Source: CAIKMD01 sp036501365
GTDB taxonomy: Bacteria; Pseudomonadota; Alphaproteobacteria; ATCC43930; CGMCC-115725
Length of the DNA: 64,000 nt
NCBI GenBank assembly: GCA_036501365.1
Contig: DASYAL010000087.1
Coordinates: 1 to 64,000, forward strand
Reading direction: 5' to 3'
In this document: piece after piece, positions 15,948 through 24,682 of the stretch
How the letters are laid out: the number at the start of each line of letters is the position of its first letter
Position numbering within the stretch: position 1 is the stretch's first letter
Program-made: the position numbers and the translations under genes
Notes under the pieces: model-generated
The model's database searches: none
What the model was told of the DNA's origin: nothing
The model's input: only the letters and a program-made list of their open reading frames with translations

Positions 15948-16139
15948 AATGCCACGCACTCTTTACCTCATCTTGAGCGTAGTTGTCGTTCCGCCGATCC
16001 TATCGGAAAACGGCCGGGGCGAGAAACCGCGCCGGCCGGGGCCGGCGACGGCGGGATACTTATCGCCGGTTCCGCCGTTATTCGGGAAAGCGCCGGGCGG
16101 CCGCACCGGCGGCCAAGGAGCTGCGCGAAAGGAACGTCG

Positions 16140-16346
16140 ATGAATTCGACCTCAATGGATCCGGCCGGCACCGCGCAGGCGGTGACGCATGTCGCGGCGG
16201 TCAATCCGCATGTCCAGACCGCGGTCTGGGCGATCGTGCTCGCGATCGCTTGTGCGCTGGTGCTGATCGTCGCCGAGATGGTGAAAGAGCGGAAGACCGC
16301 GACCGCGCTCGGCAAGCGCAATGATCCCGCCGACCCGGACGCCTAG
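16140..16346 (+). CDS. Small single-pass membrane protein
   Basis: 68 residues. A polar N-terminus precedes one transmembrane helix (VQTAVWAIVLAIACALVLIVA, residues 25-45) and a charged tail EMVKERKTATALGKRNDPADP. ATG 16140 has AAAGGAA 6 nt upstream. The family is not recognised. It stands alone between a repeat cluster and the LLM gene. Its last codons meet a degenerate family D arm. Confidence 0.55.
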   Translation: MNSTSMDPAGTAQAVTHVAAVNPHVQTAVWAIVLAIACALVLIVAEMVKERKTATALGKRNDPADPDA

Positions 16347-16356
16347 AGCACGATTC
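16345..16356. repeat. Family D outer arm only
   Basis: TAGAGCACGATT matches the left outer arm of the family D palindromes; the rest of the element is not present. It may be a decayed copy. Confidence 0.4.
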
Positions 16357-16377
16357 ATAACTTAGATCGGGATCGCG

Positions 16378-17442
16378 CTAGACCGCCTGGAACACGTCCC
16401 ACCAATCCTCGATCATCGCGGGATGCTGGTGGCGGATCTGCACCGAGAGGCGCTCGAAGCCGGCGTTTTTCAAGACGCGCAGCCGTTCGACCAGCTCGGG
16501 CTTGGTCGCGGTCCAGGACATGGTCTTGATGAGATCGGCATCGACGATGTCGCGCTCCTCGGGCTTCAAGAACATCAGGTGCCCGCGGTGGTTGGTGAGA
16601 TAGCGCGCATCGGCGGGCTCGAAGCGCTGATAGAGCTTGCGGTATTTCTCGAGCGCCGAGGCGAGCACCGGGGGCAGGGGCGTCGCCGCGCGGTCCTGCA
16701 TCTCCGCCTCGACGAGATCGTGCACCACCATGATCGCCGAGGGACCGGCCTCGTCCTTGACGCGCGGCGCGTCATAGGCTTCGCCCGGGCGCAGCACGCA
16801 GCCGCCGATCTCGCCATGCATGTGCAGGTCCTTGAGCTCGCGCCCGGCGGCGGTCCATTTCTTCTTCATGTCGGCGACGGCTTCGAGCACCATCGCGGCG
16901 CGGCCGAGCGGACAGATCCAGCCGGCGCCGAGCTTGGCGACAAGCGCGCGCGAATTGGGGCCGGTCGCCGAGATATAGAGCGGCACCTTGTCCTTGATGT
17001 TGATCGCGCCGATCTCGGGATTGAGGAATTTGATCTTATGCGGCTTGCCTTCGGCCTGCCATTCGACGGTCTCGCCGGCGAGCAGCGCCATCACCACGCG
17101 GATGTAATCCGCCATGTCGGCGAGCTTGATGCGCTTCAAGCCCATGGTGCGCCGGCCGGTGAAGCCGGTCGAGACGCCGAACTCGATGCGGCCGGGCGCG
17201 AGCTGGTTGAGCGAGCCCAAGGCGCTCGCCGCGACCGCGGGGATGCGGTTCGAGGGGATCAGCACGCCGGTGGCGAGCTTGATCGACTTGGTGGTCATTG
17301 CCGCCGCGCCCATCGCGACGAAGAGATCGGCATTCAAGAGCTGCGTGTCGAAGAACGAGGCGCTGGCATAGCCGAGCTCCTCGGCGCGCTTGACGCGCTG
17401 CCAGCTCTCGGCGTGGGTGGCGAGCGCGATGCCGTATTCCAT
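16378..17442 (-). CDS. LLM-class flavin- or F420-dependent oxidoreductase
   Basis: 354 residues with the bacterial luciferase-like TIM barrel. It has YGIALATHAESWQRVKRAEELGYASASFFDTQ at the start, then KLATGVLIPSNRIPAVAASALGSLNQLAPGRIEFGVSTGF and the ISATGPNSRALVAKLGAGWI motif near residue 160. Relatives reduce or oxidise organic substrates with FMN or F420. It is cytoplasmic. ATG 17442 has GGGAGGAAAC upstream. It is divergent from the GST gene over a 76-bp region with a tandem repeat, so the two are probably co-regulated. Confidence 0.85.
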   Translation of the reverse strand: MEYGIALATHAESWQRVKRAEELGYASASFFDTQLLNADLFVAMGAAAMTTKSIKLATGVLIPSNRIPAVAASALGSLNQLAPGRIEFGVSTGFTGRRTMGLKRIKLADMADYIRVVMALLAGETVEWQAEGKPHKIKFLNPEIGAINIKDKVPLYISATGPNSRALVAKLGAGWICPLGRAAMVLEAVADMKKKWTAAGRELKDLHMHGEIGGCVLRPGEAYDAPRVKDEAGPSAIMVVHDLVEAEMQDRAATPLPPVLASALEKYRKLYQRFEPADARYLTNHRGHLMFLKPEERDIVDADLIKTMSWTATKPELVERLRVLKNAGFERLSVQIRHQHPAMIEDWWDVFQAV

Positions 17443-17448
17443 GTTTCC

Positions 17449-17517
17449 TCCCGGCGGCTTGTAATTTCTATTCTTGTAATTTCTATTATAGTGCGGCCGT
17501 GACCCCGGGAGGAAACC
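17449..17517. promoter_or_regulatory. Divergent promoter region with 15-bp tandem repeat
   Basis: CTTGTAATTTCTATT occurs twice without a gap (17458-17472, 17473-17487) and is the only AT-rich stretch here. For the rightward gene, TTGTAA (17459) and TATTAT (17484-17489) can serve as -35 and -10 with 19 bp between. The two Shine-Dalgarno segments TTTCCTCCCGG and CCGGGAGGAAA form an inverted repeat across the region. The tandem repeat is a likely operator. Confidence 0.55.
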
Positions 17518-17518
17518 A

Positions 17519-18163
17519 ATGAAGCTCGTGCTCTACTACGCGCCCGTCACTTGCGCGCTGGCGCCCTATATCACGCTCACCGAGGCCGGCGCCGATTTCG
17601 AGGTGCGGCCGGTCAATCTTCGCAAGCGCGAGCATCACGCGCCCGACTATCTGAAGCTCAACCCCAAGCATCAGGTGCCGACCCTGATGATCGACGGCGA
17701 GGCGCTGACCGAGAATGTCGCGATCCAGCAGTGGATCGCGCGGAACTTCCCGAAGGCGAAGTTGCTGCCGTCCGATCCGATGCAAGAGCTGAGGGCGATC
17801 TCGCTCCTGTCGTTCTGCGCCTCGGGGATCCACCCGTTCCTGTTCCGCATCAACTCGCCGCATCTCGTCTGCGACCTGCCCGACGCCGAGCCGGCGGTGA
17901 AACGGCTGGCGCAAATGCAGCTGTTCGAGAAATACGGCATCGTCGAGGCGATGCTCCAGGGGCGCGAATGGCTCTTCGATCATTTCACCGCCGCCGACGC
18001 GCATTTCTTCTGGTGCTTCCGCCGCGGCTCGCTCTTCCCGCTCGATCAGTCGCAATTCAAGAACTGCACCGCGCATTTCGAGCGCATGAAGCAGCGTCCG
18101 AGCGTGCAGAAGCTGCTCGCCTTCGAGAAAGAGGTCCAGGCCGAATTCGCCAAGGTGGCGTAA
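17519..18163 (+). CDS. Glutathione S-transferase
   Basis: 214 residues with the two-domain GST fold. The N-terminal thioredoxin-like domain holds YYAPVTCALAPYITLTEAG (start of the glutathione site), QVPTLMIDGEALTENVAIQQWI with cis-Pro and the E-N-x-A-I-Q-Q loop that binds the gamma-Glu of glutathione. The helical C-terminal domain begins near residue 90. The Cys/Pro-Val active-site start is GstA/beta-class-like. It is cytoplasmic. GGGAGGAAACC precedes ATG 17519. A role in detoxifying an electrophile linked to the divergent LLM oxidoreductase is inferred. Confidence 0.9.
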   Translation: MKLVLYYAPVTCALAPYITLTEAGADFEVRPVNLRKREHHAPDYLKLNPKHQVPTLMIDGEALTENVAIQQWIARNFPKAKLLPSDPMQELRAISLLSFCASGIHPFLFRINSPHLVCDLPDAEPAVKRLAQMQLFEKYGIVEAMLQGREWLFDHFTAADAHFFWCFRRGSLFPLDQSQFKNCTAHFERMKQRPSVQKLLAFEKEVQAEFAKVA

Positions 18164-18180
18164 GGCCCGAAGCAATGTAA

Positions 18181-18201
18181 GGAGGGCGCGTCGCGCCCTC
18201 C
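18181..18201. terminator. GC hairpin between convergent genes
   Basis: GGAGGGCGC and GCGCCCTCC form a perfect 9-bp stem with a three-base loop, four bases before the stop of the cytochrome c gene. It lies between the two convergent genes. There is no T-run, so termination is only probable. Confidence 0.5.
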
Positions 18202-18204
18202 GCC

Positions 18205-19554
18205 TCAGCGCATCTTCAGGATGATGTAGCGGTCGCTGCTCGGATCCGTGACCGGCCGCAGCTTTTTCACGTCATCGGCCGCCACCGCGCCGGCGCCATT
18301 GCCCCAGCCGCTGCGCACGAAGCTCAGCGCGTCGGCGACCTGCTGATCGGTCAACTGCACGCGGTATTGCGGCATGCGATAGGCGTCGGGCGTGCCTTTG
18401 ATCACGATCGGCTCGGCGCCGTTCAGCACGAGGTTGATGAGCGAGGCCGGATCGCTGTCGAGCACGACCGGGTTGCCGGCGAGCGGCGGGATGAAGGGCG
18501 TTTGTCCCTTGCCGTCGAGGCCGTGACACGACGAGCAATAGCCGAGATAGATATCGCCGCCGGTGTGCCCTGGCTTGCCGCTTTGCAGCGCCGTCGTCGT
18601 CGCCTCGTTATAGGTATAGGCGGCTTGCTGCGTGGTCGCGGGCAGCGATTTCAGATAGCCGGCGATCGCGTTGACGTCGTCGTCGTTAAGATAGGGCGTG
18701 CTGTTGTTGACGACATCGAGCATCGAGCCGAACGCCACGCCCTTGTCGTTATGGCCGCTCTTCAAGAACGTCGCGAGATCGGCTTGCGACCAGCTGCCGA
18801 GGCCGGTGAGCTGATCGCCGCGCAGCTCGGGCGCCGACCAGGCATCGAGCTCCGAACCTTGGAGATAGCTGCTGCTGCCGTCGTCGAGCGCCTTTTCCTG
18901 GAACGCCCAGCCGCGCGGCGTGTGGCAGGCGCCGCAATGGCCGAGGCCCTCGACGAGATAGGCGCCGCGATTCCAGGCGGCGTCGTGCGCGGAATTATTC
19001 TGATAAGCGCCGCTGCTGGTGAAGAGCGTGTTCCAGATCGCGAGCGGCCAGCGGAAGCTGAGATAGCCCGGGATCTCGCTCGGCCGGTTCGCCTGATGGA
19101 CCGCCGGCACTTCCTTCATGAAGAAGTCGTAGAGATCATGCATGTCGGCGTCGGTAATCTTGGCGTAAGACGGGTAGGGCATGGCGGGGTAGAGGTGATG
19201 CCCGTCCTTGGCGACGCCTTGGCGCACCGCGCGGGCGAAATCCTCGAAGCTGTAATCGCCGATCCCGGTTTCCTTGTCCGGCGTGATGTTGGTCGAATAG
19301 ATCGCGCCGATCGGTGTTCCCATCTTGAGGCCGCCGGCAAAGGCCTTGCCGCCGGTGACGGAATGACAGGCGATGCAATCGCCGGCGCGAGCGACGTATT
19401 CGCCTTTGCTCGCCGGCGTCGCGGTTTGCTGCGCCGTCGATCCGGTTTCCGCCGGCGGCGCGCTTTGTTCAAGGCTTGGCGAGGTCTGTGCTTGTGCCTG
19501 CGAGGCCGCGCCCAACACGATGAGCGCGGCGGCGAGAAGTTTCATCCGTTTCAT
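18205..19554 (-). CDS. Tri-haem cytochrome c subunit of a molybdenum hydroxylase or dehydrogenase
   Basis: 449 residues. A signal peptide ends ASQAQAQ and a Pro/Ala linker follows. Three haem c sites are visible: CIACH, CGACH and CSSCH, spaced about 145 residues apart, the architecture of the cytochrome subunit of membrane alcohol/aldehyde dehydrogenases. ATG 19554 (MKRMKLL) is chosen because the longer frame adds no signal. It lies 114 bp downstream of the molybdenum subunit gene on the same strand. It should take electrons from the 2Fe-2S subunit and pass them to the respiratory chain in the periplasm. Confidence 0.88.
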   Translation of the reverse strand: MKRMKLLAAALIVLGAASQAQAQTSPSLEQSAPPAETGSTAQQTATPASKGEYVARAGDCIACHSVTGGKAFAGGLKMGTPIGAIYSTNITPDKETGIGDYSFEDFARAVRQGVAKDGHHLYPAMPYPSYAKITDADMHDLYDFFMKEVPAVHQANRPSEIPGYLSFRWPLAIWNTLFTSSGAYQNNSAHDAAWNRGAYLVEGLGHCGACHTPRGWAFQEKALDDGSSSYLQGSELDAWSAPELRGDQLTGLGSWSQADLATFLKSGHNDKGVAFGSMLDVVNNSTPYLNDDDVNAIAGYLKSLPATTQQAAYTYNEATTTALQSGKPGHTGGDIYLGYCSSCHGLDGKGQTPFIPPLAGNPVVLDSDPASLINLVLNGAEPIVIKGTPDAYRMPQYRVQLTDQQVADALSFVRSGWGNGAGAVAADDVKKLRPVTDPSSDRYIILKMR

Positions 19555-19668
19555 GATGTCCGCCCGATGATGTTCTTGTGATGCGCCGGCAAGCATATAC
19601 CGATACGCCCGATATGCGGGCGAGGCCGCCGTTTGCCGGCAGCCCCGCGCGCCTCAACCCCGATCGGC

Positions 19669-21870
19669 TCAGGCCGAACCCGTGGAAAGATCCTGGTCCA
19701 TGAGCGGCAAGCTGCGAATGCGCTTGCCGGTCGCGGCGTAAATCGCATTCGCGACCGCGCCGCTGATCGGCGGCAGGGCAGGCTCGCCCGCGCCGCCCCA
19801 CACCTTGCCGCCGCTCTTCAGGAGATAAACGTCGGTCTTCGGCGCTTGGGCGAGACGCACCATGCGATAGGTGTCGAAATTGCCCTGCACCGGCACGCCG
19901 TTCTTGATCTCGATCTTGCCGTAGAGCGCGGCGGTCAAACCGAAGATCACGCTGCCCTCCGCCTGCTCGGCAATGGTCAGCGGGTTCACCTGATAGCGCG
20001 TATCGAGCGCGACGGTGACGCGGTTGACCTTCAGCGCGCCTTGCGGGCTGACCGTCACTTCCGCGACTTGCGCGCAGAGGCTGTCGGTATCGTTGCAAAT
20101 GGCGATGCCGCGCCCGCTGCCTTTCGGCAGCGGCTTGCCCCAATCAGCCTTTTCCGCCGCGGTGTTGAGCACGGCCAGCCAATCGGGCTTGCCCTCGAGC
20201 AGCTTGCGCCGCATCTCCAAAGGATCGATCCCGTTCGCCACCGCGATCTCGTCGATAAAGCTCTCGATCGCGAAAACGTTCTGGTTCTGCCCCGGCGAGC
20301 GCCACCACCAGACCGGAAGGTGCGTGTCCTTCACGATCGACTCGATGCTCATATTCGGGATGTTGTAGCCGTTGGTGGCCAGCCCTTGGATCGAGACGAA
20401 GTCGAGCCCGTTCGGCGGCAGCTTGCCGAGCGCGTTCTTGACCACCGAGCCGGTGACGGTGCGCGCCTGCAAAGCCGTCGGTATGCCGTCGGAGCCGGTC
20501 GCCGCCCTAAAGCGCACCACGGCCATCGGCCGCATCTTGTCGTGCCGCGTGTCTTCCTCGCGCGACCAGATCAGCTTGACCGGCTTCTGCACGGCCTGGG
20601 AGATCTTGACGGCCTGAATGACCTCGTCGGCCACGTCGCGCCGGCCGAAGCCGCCGCCGGCATAGGTGTTGTGGAGATAGATATTCTCCGCTGCGATCCC
20701 CGTGGCCTTCGCCGTGGTCTCCGTCTCGTCGAGCGCGTCCTGCGTGCTCACCCAGATATCGAGCCGGTCGCCCTGGAACTGGACGGTCGCATTCATCGGC
20801 TCCATCGGCGTATGCGACAGATAGGGCGTCTCGTAGACGGCCTCGAAGGTCTTGCCGCCGGCGCCGAGCGCCTTGTCGATGTCACCCTGCTTGCGCCCGA
20901 TCACCGGCTTCTCGCTATCGAGGGCCGCGTGATATTCGCGGAAGAACTGCGCGCTGTCGGTGCTGCCGGCGGCGCCGACATCCCATACCGGCTGCAGCTT
21001 CGCGAGCGCCTGCCGCGCCCGCCACCACGTGCCCTCGGCGGCAACGGCGACGGCGTTGTCGAGCTTCACCACCTTGGGATTGCCCGGCATGCCCGCGACG
21101 ACGGACTCATCGACGCTCGTCAGCTTGCCGCCCGGCACCGGGCATTGCTGGATGGCGGCGAAGACCATGCCCGGGACTTGCGCGTCCATGCCGAACTTCG
21201 CCGAGCCGTCGATCTTGTGAACGACGTCGATGCGGGGCATCGGCTTACCGGCGAAGGTCCATTGATCGGGCGTCTTGATATCCGGCTCTTTGTCGAGCTT
21301 GATCTTCGCCGCATCGGCCGCGACTTCGCTGTACCGCATCGTGCGGCCGCTCGGGTTATGCGTGATGATGCTGTTGGCGGAGGTGCAGTCGCTTGCCGGC
21401 ACGTTCCATTTCGCCGCGGCTGCCGCGATCAGCCGCACGCGCGCGCTGGCGCCGACCTGCTGCACCAGCTTCTGCGATTCTTTGACCGAACGGCTGCCAT
21501 TCGAATACATCTCGCCGTAGATCTTTTTCTCGCGCAGGTTTCGGTTGGCCGAGGCGAATTCGATCTTCACCTTCGACCAGTCGGCCTGCAGCTCTTCATT
21601 CAGCATCATCGGCACCGCCGTCATGCTGCCTTGGCCCATCTCGGCTTTCTGATAGCGGATGAGGATCGAATCATCGGGATTGATCACGATCCAGGCATTG
21701 AATTCTTTCGGATTGTAGCCATCCCCGGTCTCCCAGGGCTGCGCCGACACCGTGGCGGCCTCCACGAGATGCGGTAGAGCGCTGATGCCGATGGCGAAAC
21801 CGCCGGCAACGGTGACGCCGGTGACGAGGAAACGGCGGCGGCTGAGAAGCGAAGTCTGATTTCCGTCCAT
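19669..21870 (-). CDS. Molybdopterin-binding large subunit, isoquinoline oxidoreductase (IorB)/aldehyde dehydrogenase type
   Basis: 733 residues. A twin-arginine signal (SRRRFLVTGVTVAGGFAIGI) exports it folded. Xanthine-dehydrogenase-family motifs follow: QKAEMGQGSMTAVPMMLNEEL, GGGFGRRD for cofactor contact, and near the C-terminus GGAGEPALPPISGAVANAI, whose Glu is the catalytic base. There is no FAD-subunit gene, so with the 2Fe-2S gene upstream and cytochrome c downstream this is a two-subunit periplasmic hydroxylase using a cytochrome acceptor. The substrate (an N-heterocycle or an aldehyde) cannot be told. GGAGGAGAA precedes ATG 21870. Confidence 0.9.
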   Translation of the reverse strand: MDGNQTSLLSRRRFLVTGVTVAGGFAIGISALPHLVEAATVSAQPWETGDGYNPKEFNAWIVINPDDSILIRYQKAEMGQGSMTAVPMMLNEELQADWSKVKIEFASANRNLREKKIYGEMYSNGSRSVKESQKLVQQVGASARVRLIAAAAAKWNVPASDCTSANSIITHNPSGRTMRYSEVAADAAKIKLDKEPDIKTPDQWTFAGKPMPRIDVVHKIDGSAKFGMDAQVPGMVFAAIQQCPVPGGKLTSVDESVVAGMPGNPKVVKLDNAVAVAAEGTWWRARQALAKLQPVWDVGAAGSTDSAQFFREYHAALDSEKPVIGRKQGDIDKALGAGGKTFEAVYETPYLSHTPMEPMNATVQFQGDRLDIWVSTQDALDETETTAKATGIAAENIYLHNTYAGGGFGRRDVADEVIQAVKISQAVQKPVKLIWSREEDTRHDKMRPMAVVRFRAATGSDGIPTALQARTVTGSVVKNALGKLPPNGLDFVSIQGLATNGYNIPNMSIESIVKDTHLPVWWWRSPGQNQNVFAIESFIDEIAVANGIDPLEMRRKLLEGKPDWLAVLNTAAEKADWGKPLPKGSGRGIAICNDTDSLCAQVAEVTVSPQGALKVNRVTVALDTRYQVNPLTIAEQAEGSVIFGLTAALYGKIEIKNGVPVQGNFDTYRMVRLAQAPKTDVYLLKSGGKVWGGAGEPALPPISGAVANAIYAATGKRIRSLPLMDQDLSTGSA

Positions 21871-21884
21871 GATCGTTCTCCTCC

Positions 21885-22340
21885 TTAGGCCTTCATCAGG
21901 TCGGCAGCGCGATGGATCGCGCGGCGGAGACGCTCATAAGTGCCGCAGCGGCAGATATTGGTGATGTTGGCGTCGATATCGGCGTCGGTCGGCTGCGGAT
22001 ACTGCTTGAGGAAAGCCGCCGTCGCCATGATCTGGCCGGATTGGCACCAGCCGCATTGCGGCACATCCTCGGCCAGCCAGGCCTGCTGCACCGGATGTTG
22101 GCTGTCGGACGAGAGGCCCTCGATCGTGGTGATCTTGGCGCCGTCGAGGTGTCCGATCGCCACCGAGCAAGAGCGCAGCGCCTCGCCGTTGATATGCACG
22201 GTGCAAGCGCCGCATTGCGCGATGCCGCAGCCGAATTTCGTCCCGGTCAGTCCGACGACGTCGCGCAATGCCCATAACAGCGGCGTATCGGGTTCGAGAT
22301 CGATTTGATGCTGCGTGCCGTTGACGGTGAGTGTGATCAT
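21885..22340 (-). CDS. (2Fe-2S)-binding small subunit (IorA type)
   Basis: 151 residues. The plant-ferredoxin-like cluster ligands are CGIAQCGACTVHINGEALRSC; the second cluster is held by CGWCQSGQIM and CRCGTYERLRRAI. All eight cysteines are present. ATG 22340 (MITLTVNG) gives the usual family length; the 20 codons upstream are not conserved in type. It has no signal of its own and is probably exported with the TAT-signal-bearing large subunit. It is 14 bp upstream of that gene, as in ior operons. Confidence 0.92.
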   Translation of the reverse strand: MITLTVNGTQHQIDLEPDTPLLWALRDVVGLTGTKFGCGIAQCGACTVHINGEALRSCSVAIGHLDGAKITTIEGLSSDSQHPVQQAWLAEDVPQCGWCQSGQIMATAAFLKQYPQPTDADIDANITNICRCGTYERLRRAIHRAADLMKA

Positions 22341-22470
22341 CTCCCAGGCTCCCGCAAGATATTGATCCCCAAAGCCTACCACAAATAGCGGTCGCGACAA
22401 TAACGGCCGGTGCGCCAGGGGCGGTGACGGCGGCGGCCGGCGGGGCGCCGCGACAGCCGCGTCCAGCCCC

Positions 22471-22499
22471 TTGCTTTTCCGGCTTTTTCCCCCTATCTA
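22471..22499 (+). promoter_or_regulatory. Candidate sigma-70 promoter of rpsB
   Basis: TTGCTT (22471-22476) and TATCTA (22494-22499) are spaced 17 bp, about 150 bp upstream of the rpsB start. The match to consensus is moderate. It implies a leader of about 140 nt, which contains the hairpin at 22534-22567. Confidence 0.4.
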
Positions 22500-22533
22500 C
22501 CCGCCGCTTAACGTCAATCCCACACGCGGGGAT

Positions 22534-22567
22534 GCGGCTTTGGCCCGGGGTTCGGGCCTTGTGCCGC
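22534..22567 (+). promoter_or_regulatory. Two-stem hairpin in the rpsB leader
   Basis: GCGGC pairs with GCCGC, and inside it GGCCCG pairs with CGGGCC, separated by a small internal loop. This is a compact structure in the 5' leader of rpsB. S2 autoregulates rpsB-tsf in other bacteria, so this is a candidate S2-binding element. That role is inference. Confidence 0.4.
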
Positions 22568-22648
22568 TTCCGGTGTCGCTTCTCCCGAACCAGGGTCGAG
22601 GCGATGAGAACCCCGCGGCGGCTCAACCGGAGAAAGGACCGACCCCCC

Positions 22649-23431
22649 GTGGCGATTCCGTCTTTCACCATGCGCCAGCTCTTGGAAGCCGGCGTGCATT
22701 TCGGCCATCACACCCGACGCTGGAATCCGAAGATGAGGGAATACATCTTCGGCACGCGCAACGGCGTGCACATCATCGACCTCGAGCAGACCGTGCCGCT
22801 CCTGGCGCGCGCGCTACAGGCGATCCGCGACGTTGCCGCCGGCGGCGGCCGCGTGCTGTTCGTCGGCACCAAGCGCCAGGCGCAAGAGGCGGTCGCCGAT
22901 TCCGCCAAGCGCTGCGGCCAGTATTACGTCGACCATCGCTGGCTCGGCGGCATGCTGACGAACTTCAAGACCATCTCCGCCTCGATCAAGCGCCTGCGCG
23001 AGCTCGACGAGCGCGTCAACAGTCCCGAGGCCGGCATTACCAAGCGCGAGCTCCTCGAGCTGACGCGCGACCGCGACAAGCTCGAGCGCGCCCTCGGCGG
23101 CATCAAGGAGATGGGCGGCCTGCCCGACATCCTCTTCGTGATCGACACGAACAAAGAGGCGATCGCCGTCCAAGAGGCGAACAAGCTCAAGATCCCGGTG
23201 GTCGCGGTGCTCGACAGCAACTCCGACCCGGCCGGCATCTCCTATCCGATCCCCGGCAACGACGACGCGATGCGCGCTGTCCATCTCTATTGCGAGCTGG
23301 TCTCGAACGCCGTGCTCGACGGTCTCCAGGCCGAGGCGGTCGCCTCGGGCGTCGATATCGGCGCCGCCGAGAGGGTGGCCCAAAATATGCCGCCCGCCGG
23401 CGGGGAAGCGGGCGAGCAGCCCCGAGCTTAG
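22649..23431 (+). CDS. rpsB: 30S ribosomal protein S2
   Basis: 260 residues from GTG 22649. The start MAIPSFTMRQLLEAGVHFGHHTRRWNPKM is diagnostic of S2, with FVGTKRQAQEAV, RWLGGMLTNFKT and PDILFVIDTNKE following. S2 binds late in assembly of the small subunit. AAGGA lies 10 nt upstream of GTG; the longer open frame upstream is leader sequence. It is the first gene of a long rightward operon of translation and envelope genes. The leader hairpin and the hairpins before tsf may regulate it. Confidence 0.97.
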   Translation: MAIPSFTMRQLLEAGVHFGHHTRRWNPKMREYIFGTRNGVHIIDLEQTVPLLARALQAIRDVAAGGGRVLFVGTKRQAQEAVADSAKRCGQYYVDHRWLGGMLTNFKTISASIKRLRELDERVNSPEAGITKRELLELTRDRDKLERALGGIKEMGGLPDILFVIDTNKEAIAVQEANKLKIPVVAVLDSNSDPAGISYPIPGNDDAMRAVHLYCELVSNAVLDGLQAEAVASGVDIGAAERVAQNMPPAGGEAGEQPRA

Positions 23432-23438
23432 CGTGGCG

Positions 23439-23585
23439 AATCCGAAATTCGCCTATGTTTGAGCGAGACGCCGAGCGAATTTCGGATTTGGAGCCAGGCG
23501 CGCAATTTTTTTGAATCTCGTGTGGTTTTCGGATTTGAAGTTCCTAAACGTGGATGCCATCGAGGTTCTTGGGAACTTCAAATCC
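23439..23585 (+). promoter_or_regulatory. Two long hairpins in the rpsB-tsf intercistronic region
   Basis: AATCCGAAATTCGC (23439-23452) pairs with GCGAATTTCGGATT (23475-23488). GGATTTGAAGTTCC (23531-23544) pairs with GGAACTTCAAATCC (23572-23585). Both are perfect 14-bp arms. Between them is a T7 run (about 23514-23520). They could attenuate or stabilise the tsf part of the mRNA. Confidence 0.6.
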
Positions 23586-23608
23586 ACCACCCGAGCACGG
23601 AGACGAGA

Positions 23609-24535
23609 ATGGCAGAGATTTCCGCTTCGCTGGTCAAGGATCTGCGCGAGAAGACCGGCGCCGGCATGATGGATTGCAAGCGCGCGCTCAGCGAGACCCA
23701 AGGCGATCTCGAAGGGGCGGTCGACTGGCTGCGCAAGAAGGGCCTCGCCGCTGCGGCGAAGAAGGCGGGGCGCACCGCCGCCGAAGGCCTCATCGGCGTC
23801 GCGATCAAGGGCAACGTCGGCGCCATGATCGAGATCAATGCCGAGACGGACTTCGTCGCGCGCAACGACACCTTCCAGAAATTCGTCGCCACGGTCGCCG
23901 AGCTCGCGCTCACCCATGTCGATCTCGAGCGCCTGAAGGTTGCTTCCTATCCGGGCGCCGGCCGCAAGGTCGAGGAGGAGCTGACCCATCTCATCGCGAC
24001 GATCGGCGAGAACATGTCGATCCGCCGGATGGCGCGGCTCCATGTGCCGCACGGTGTCGTCATGTCCTACGTGCACAACGCCGTCGCGCCCAATCTCGGC
24101 AAGATCGGCGTGCTGGTGGCGCTCGAATCGACCGCGGCGCATGACCGCCTCGGCGGCGTCGGCCGCCAGATCGCGATGCATGTCGCGGCGGCGCGGCCGC
24201 AATATCTCGACATTGCCTCGGTGCCGAAGGCCGATCTCGATCGCGAGCGCGACGTGCTGCGCGAGCAGGCCAAGGCCTCGGGCAAGCCCGAGAAAGTGAT
24301 CGAGCAGATGGTCGAGGGCCGGCTCCGGAAATTCTACGAGGAGACCGTGCTCAACGAGCAAATCTTCGTCATCGACAACGAGACCAAGGTGACGAAGATC
24401 CTCGACGCCGCCGGCAAGGAGCTCGGCACGCCGGTGAAGATCGCGGCCTTCGAGCGTCTCGTCCTCGGCGAGGGCATCGAGAAAGAGACGGCGGATTTCG
24501 CCGCCGAAGTCGCCGCGACCCTAAAGCCGAATTAA
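23609..24535 (+). CDS. tsf: Elongation factor Ts
   Basis: 308 residues. MAEISASLVKDLREKTGAGMMDCKRAL is the UBA-like N-terminus, and EINAETDFVARND is the signature that contacts EF-Tu. The family length is normal. EF-Ts recycles EF-Tu-GDP. GGAGACGAGA precedes ATG 23609. It follows rpsB as in nearly all bacteria, but 177 bp apart, with two hairpins in between. Confidence 0.97.
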   Translation: MAEISASLVKDLREKTGAGMMDCKRALSETQGDLEGAVDWLRKKGLAAAAKKAGRTAAEGLIGVAIKGNVGAMIEINAETDFVARNDTFQKFVATVAELALTHVDLERLKVASYPGAGRKVEEELTHLIATIGENMSIRRMARLHVPHGVVMSYVHNAVAPNLGKIGVLVALESTAAHDRLGGVGRQIAMHVAAARPQYLDIASVPKADLDRERDVLREQAKASGKPEKVIEQMVEGRLRKFYEETVLNEQIFVIDNETKVTKILDAAGKELGTPVKIAAFERLVLGEGIEKETADFAAEVAATLKPN

Positions 24536-24585
24536 TCCGACGAGGCGCTTGCCGGAACTCTTCGCGAGAAGGCCGACTCGATCTA

Positions 24586-24682
24586 CCTCATTCTGAGCGG
24601 AGCGAAGCGTAGTCGAAGAACGCACGGCGCGTTTAACGTTGCAGAACGACCGTGCGCCCTTCGACTTCGCTCAGGGTGAGGG
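24586..24682. repeat. Family B palindrome between tsf and pyrH
   Basis: CCTCATTCTGAGCGGAGCG at the left mirrors CTTCGCTCAGGGTGAGGG at the right, with AGTCGAAG and CTTCGACT inside. It lies in the operon between two co-directional genes, so it will be transcribed and fold. The rest of the gap 24536-24765 is unremarkable. Confidence 0.8.

Noticed and set aside
19633..21777. 714-codon plus-strand frame opposite the molybdenum subunit gene
   Set aside because: Antisense shadow; the minus-strand protein has TAT signal and cofactor motifs.
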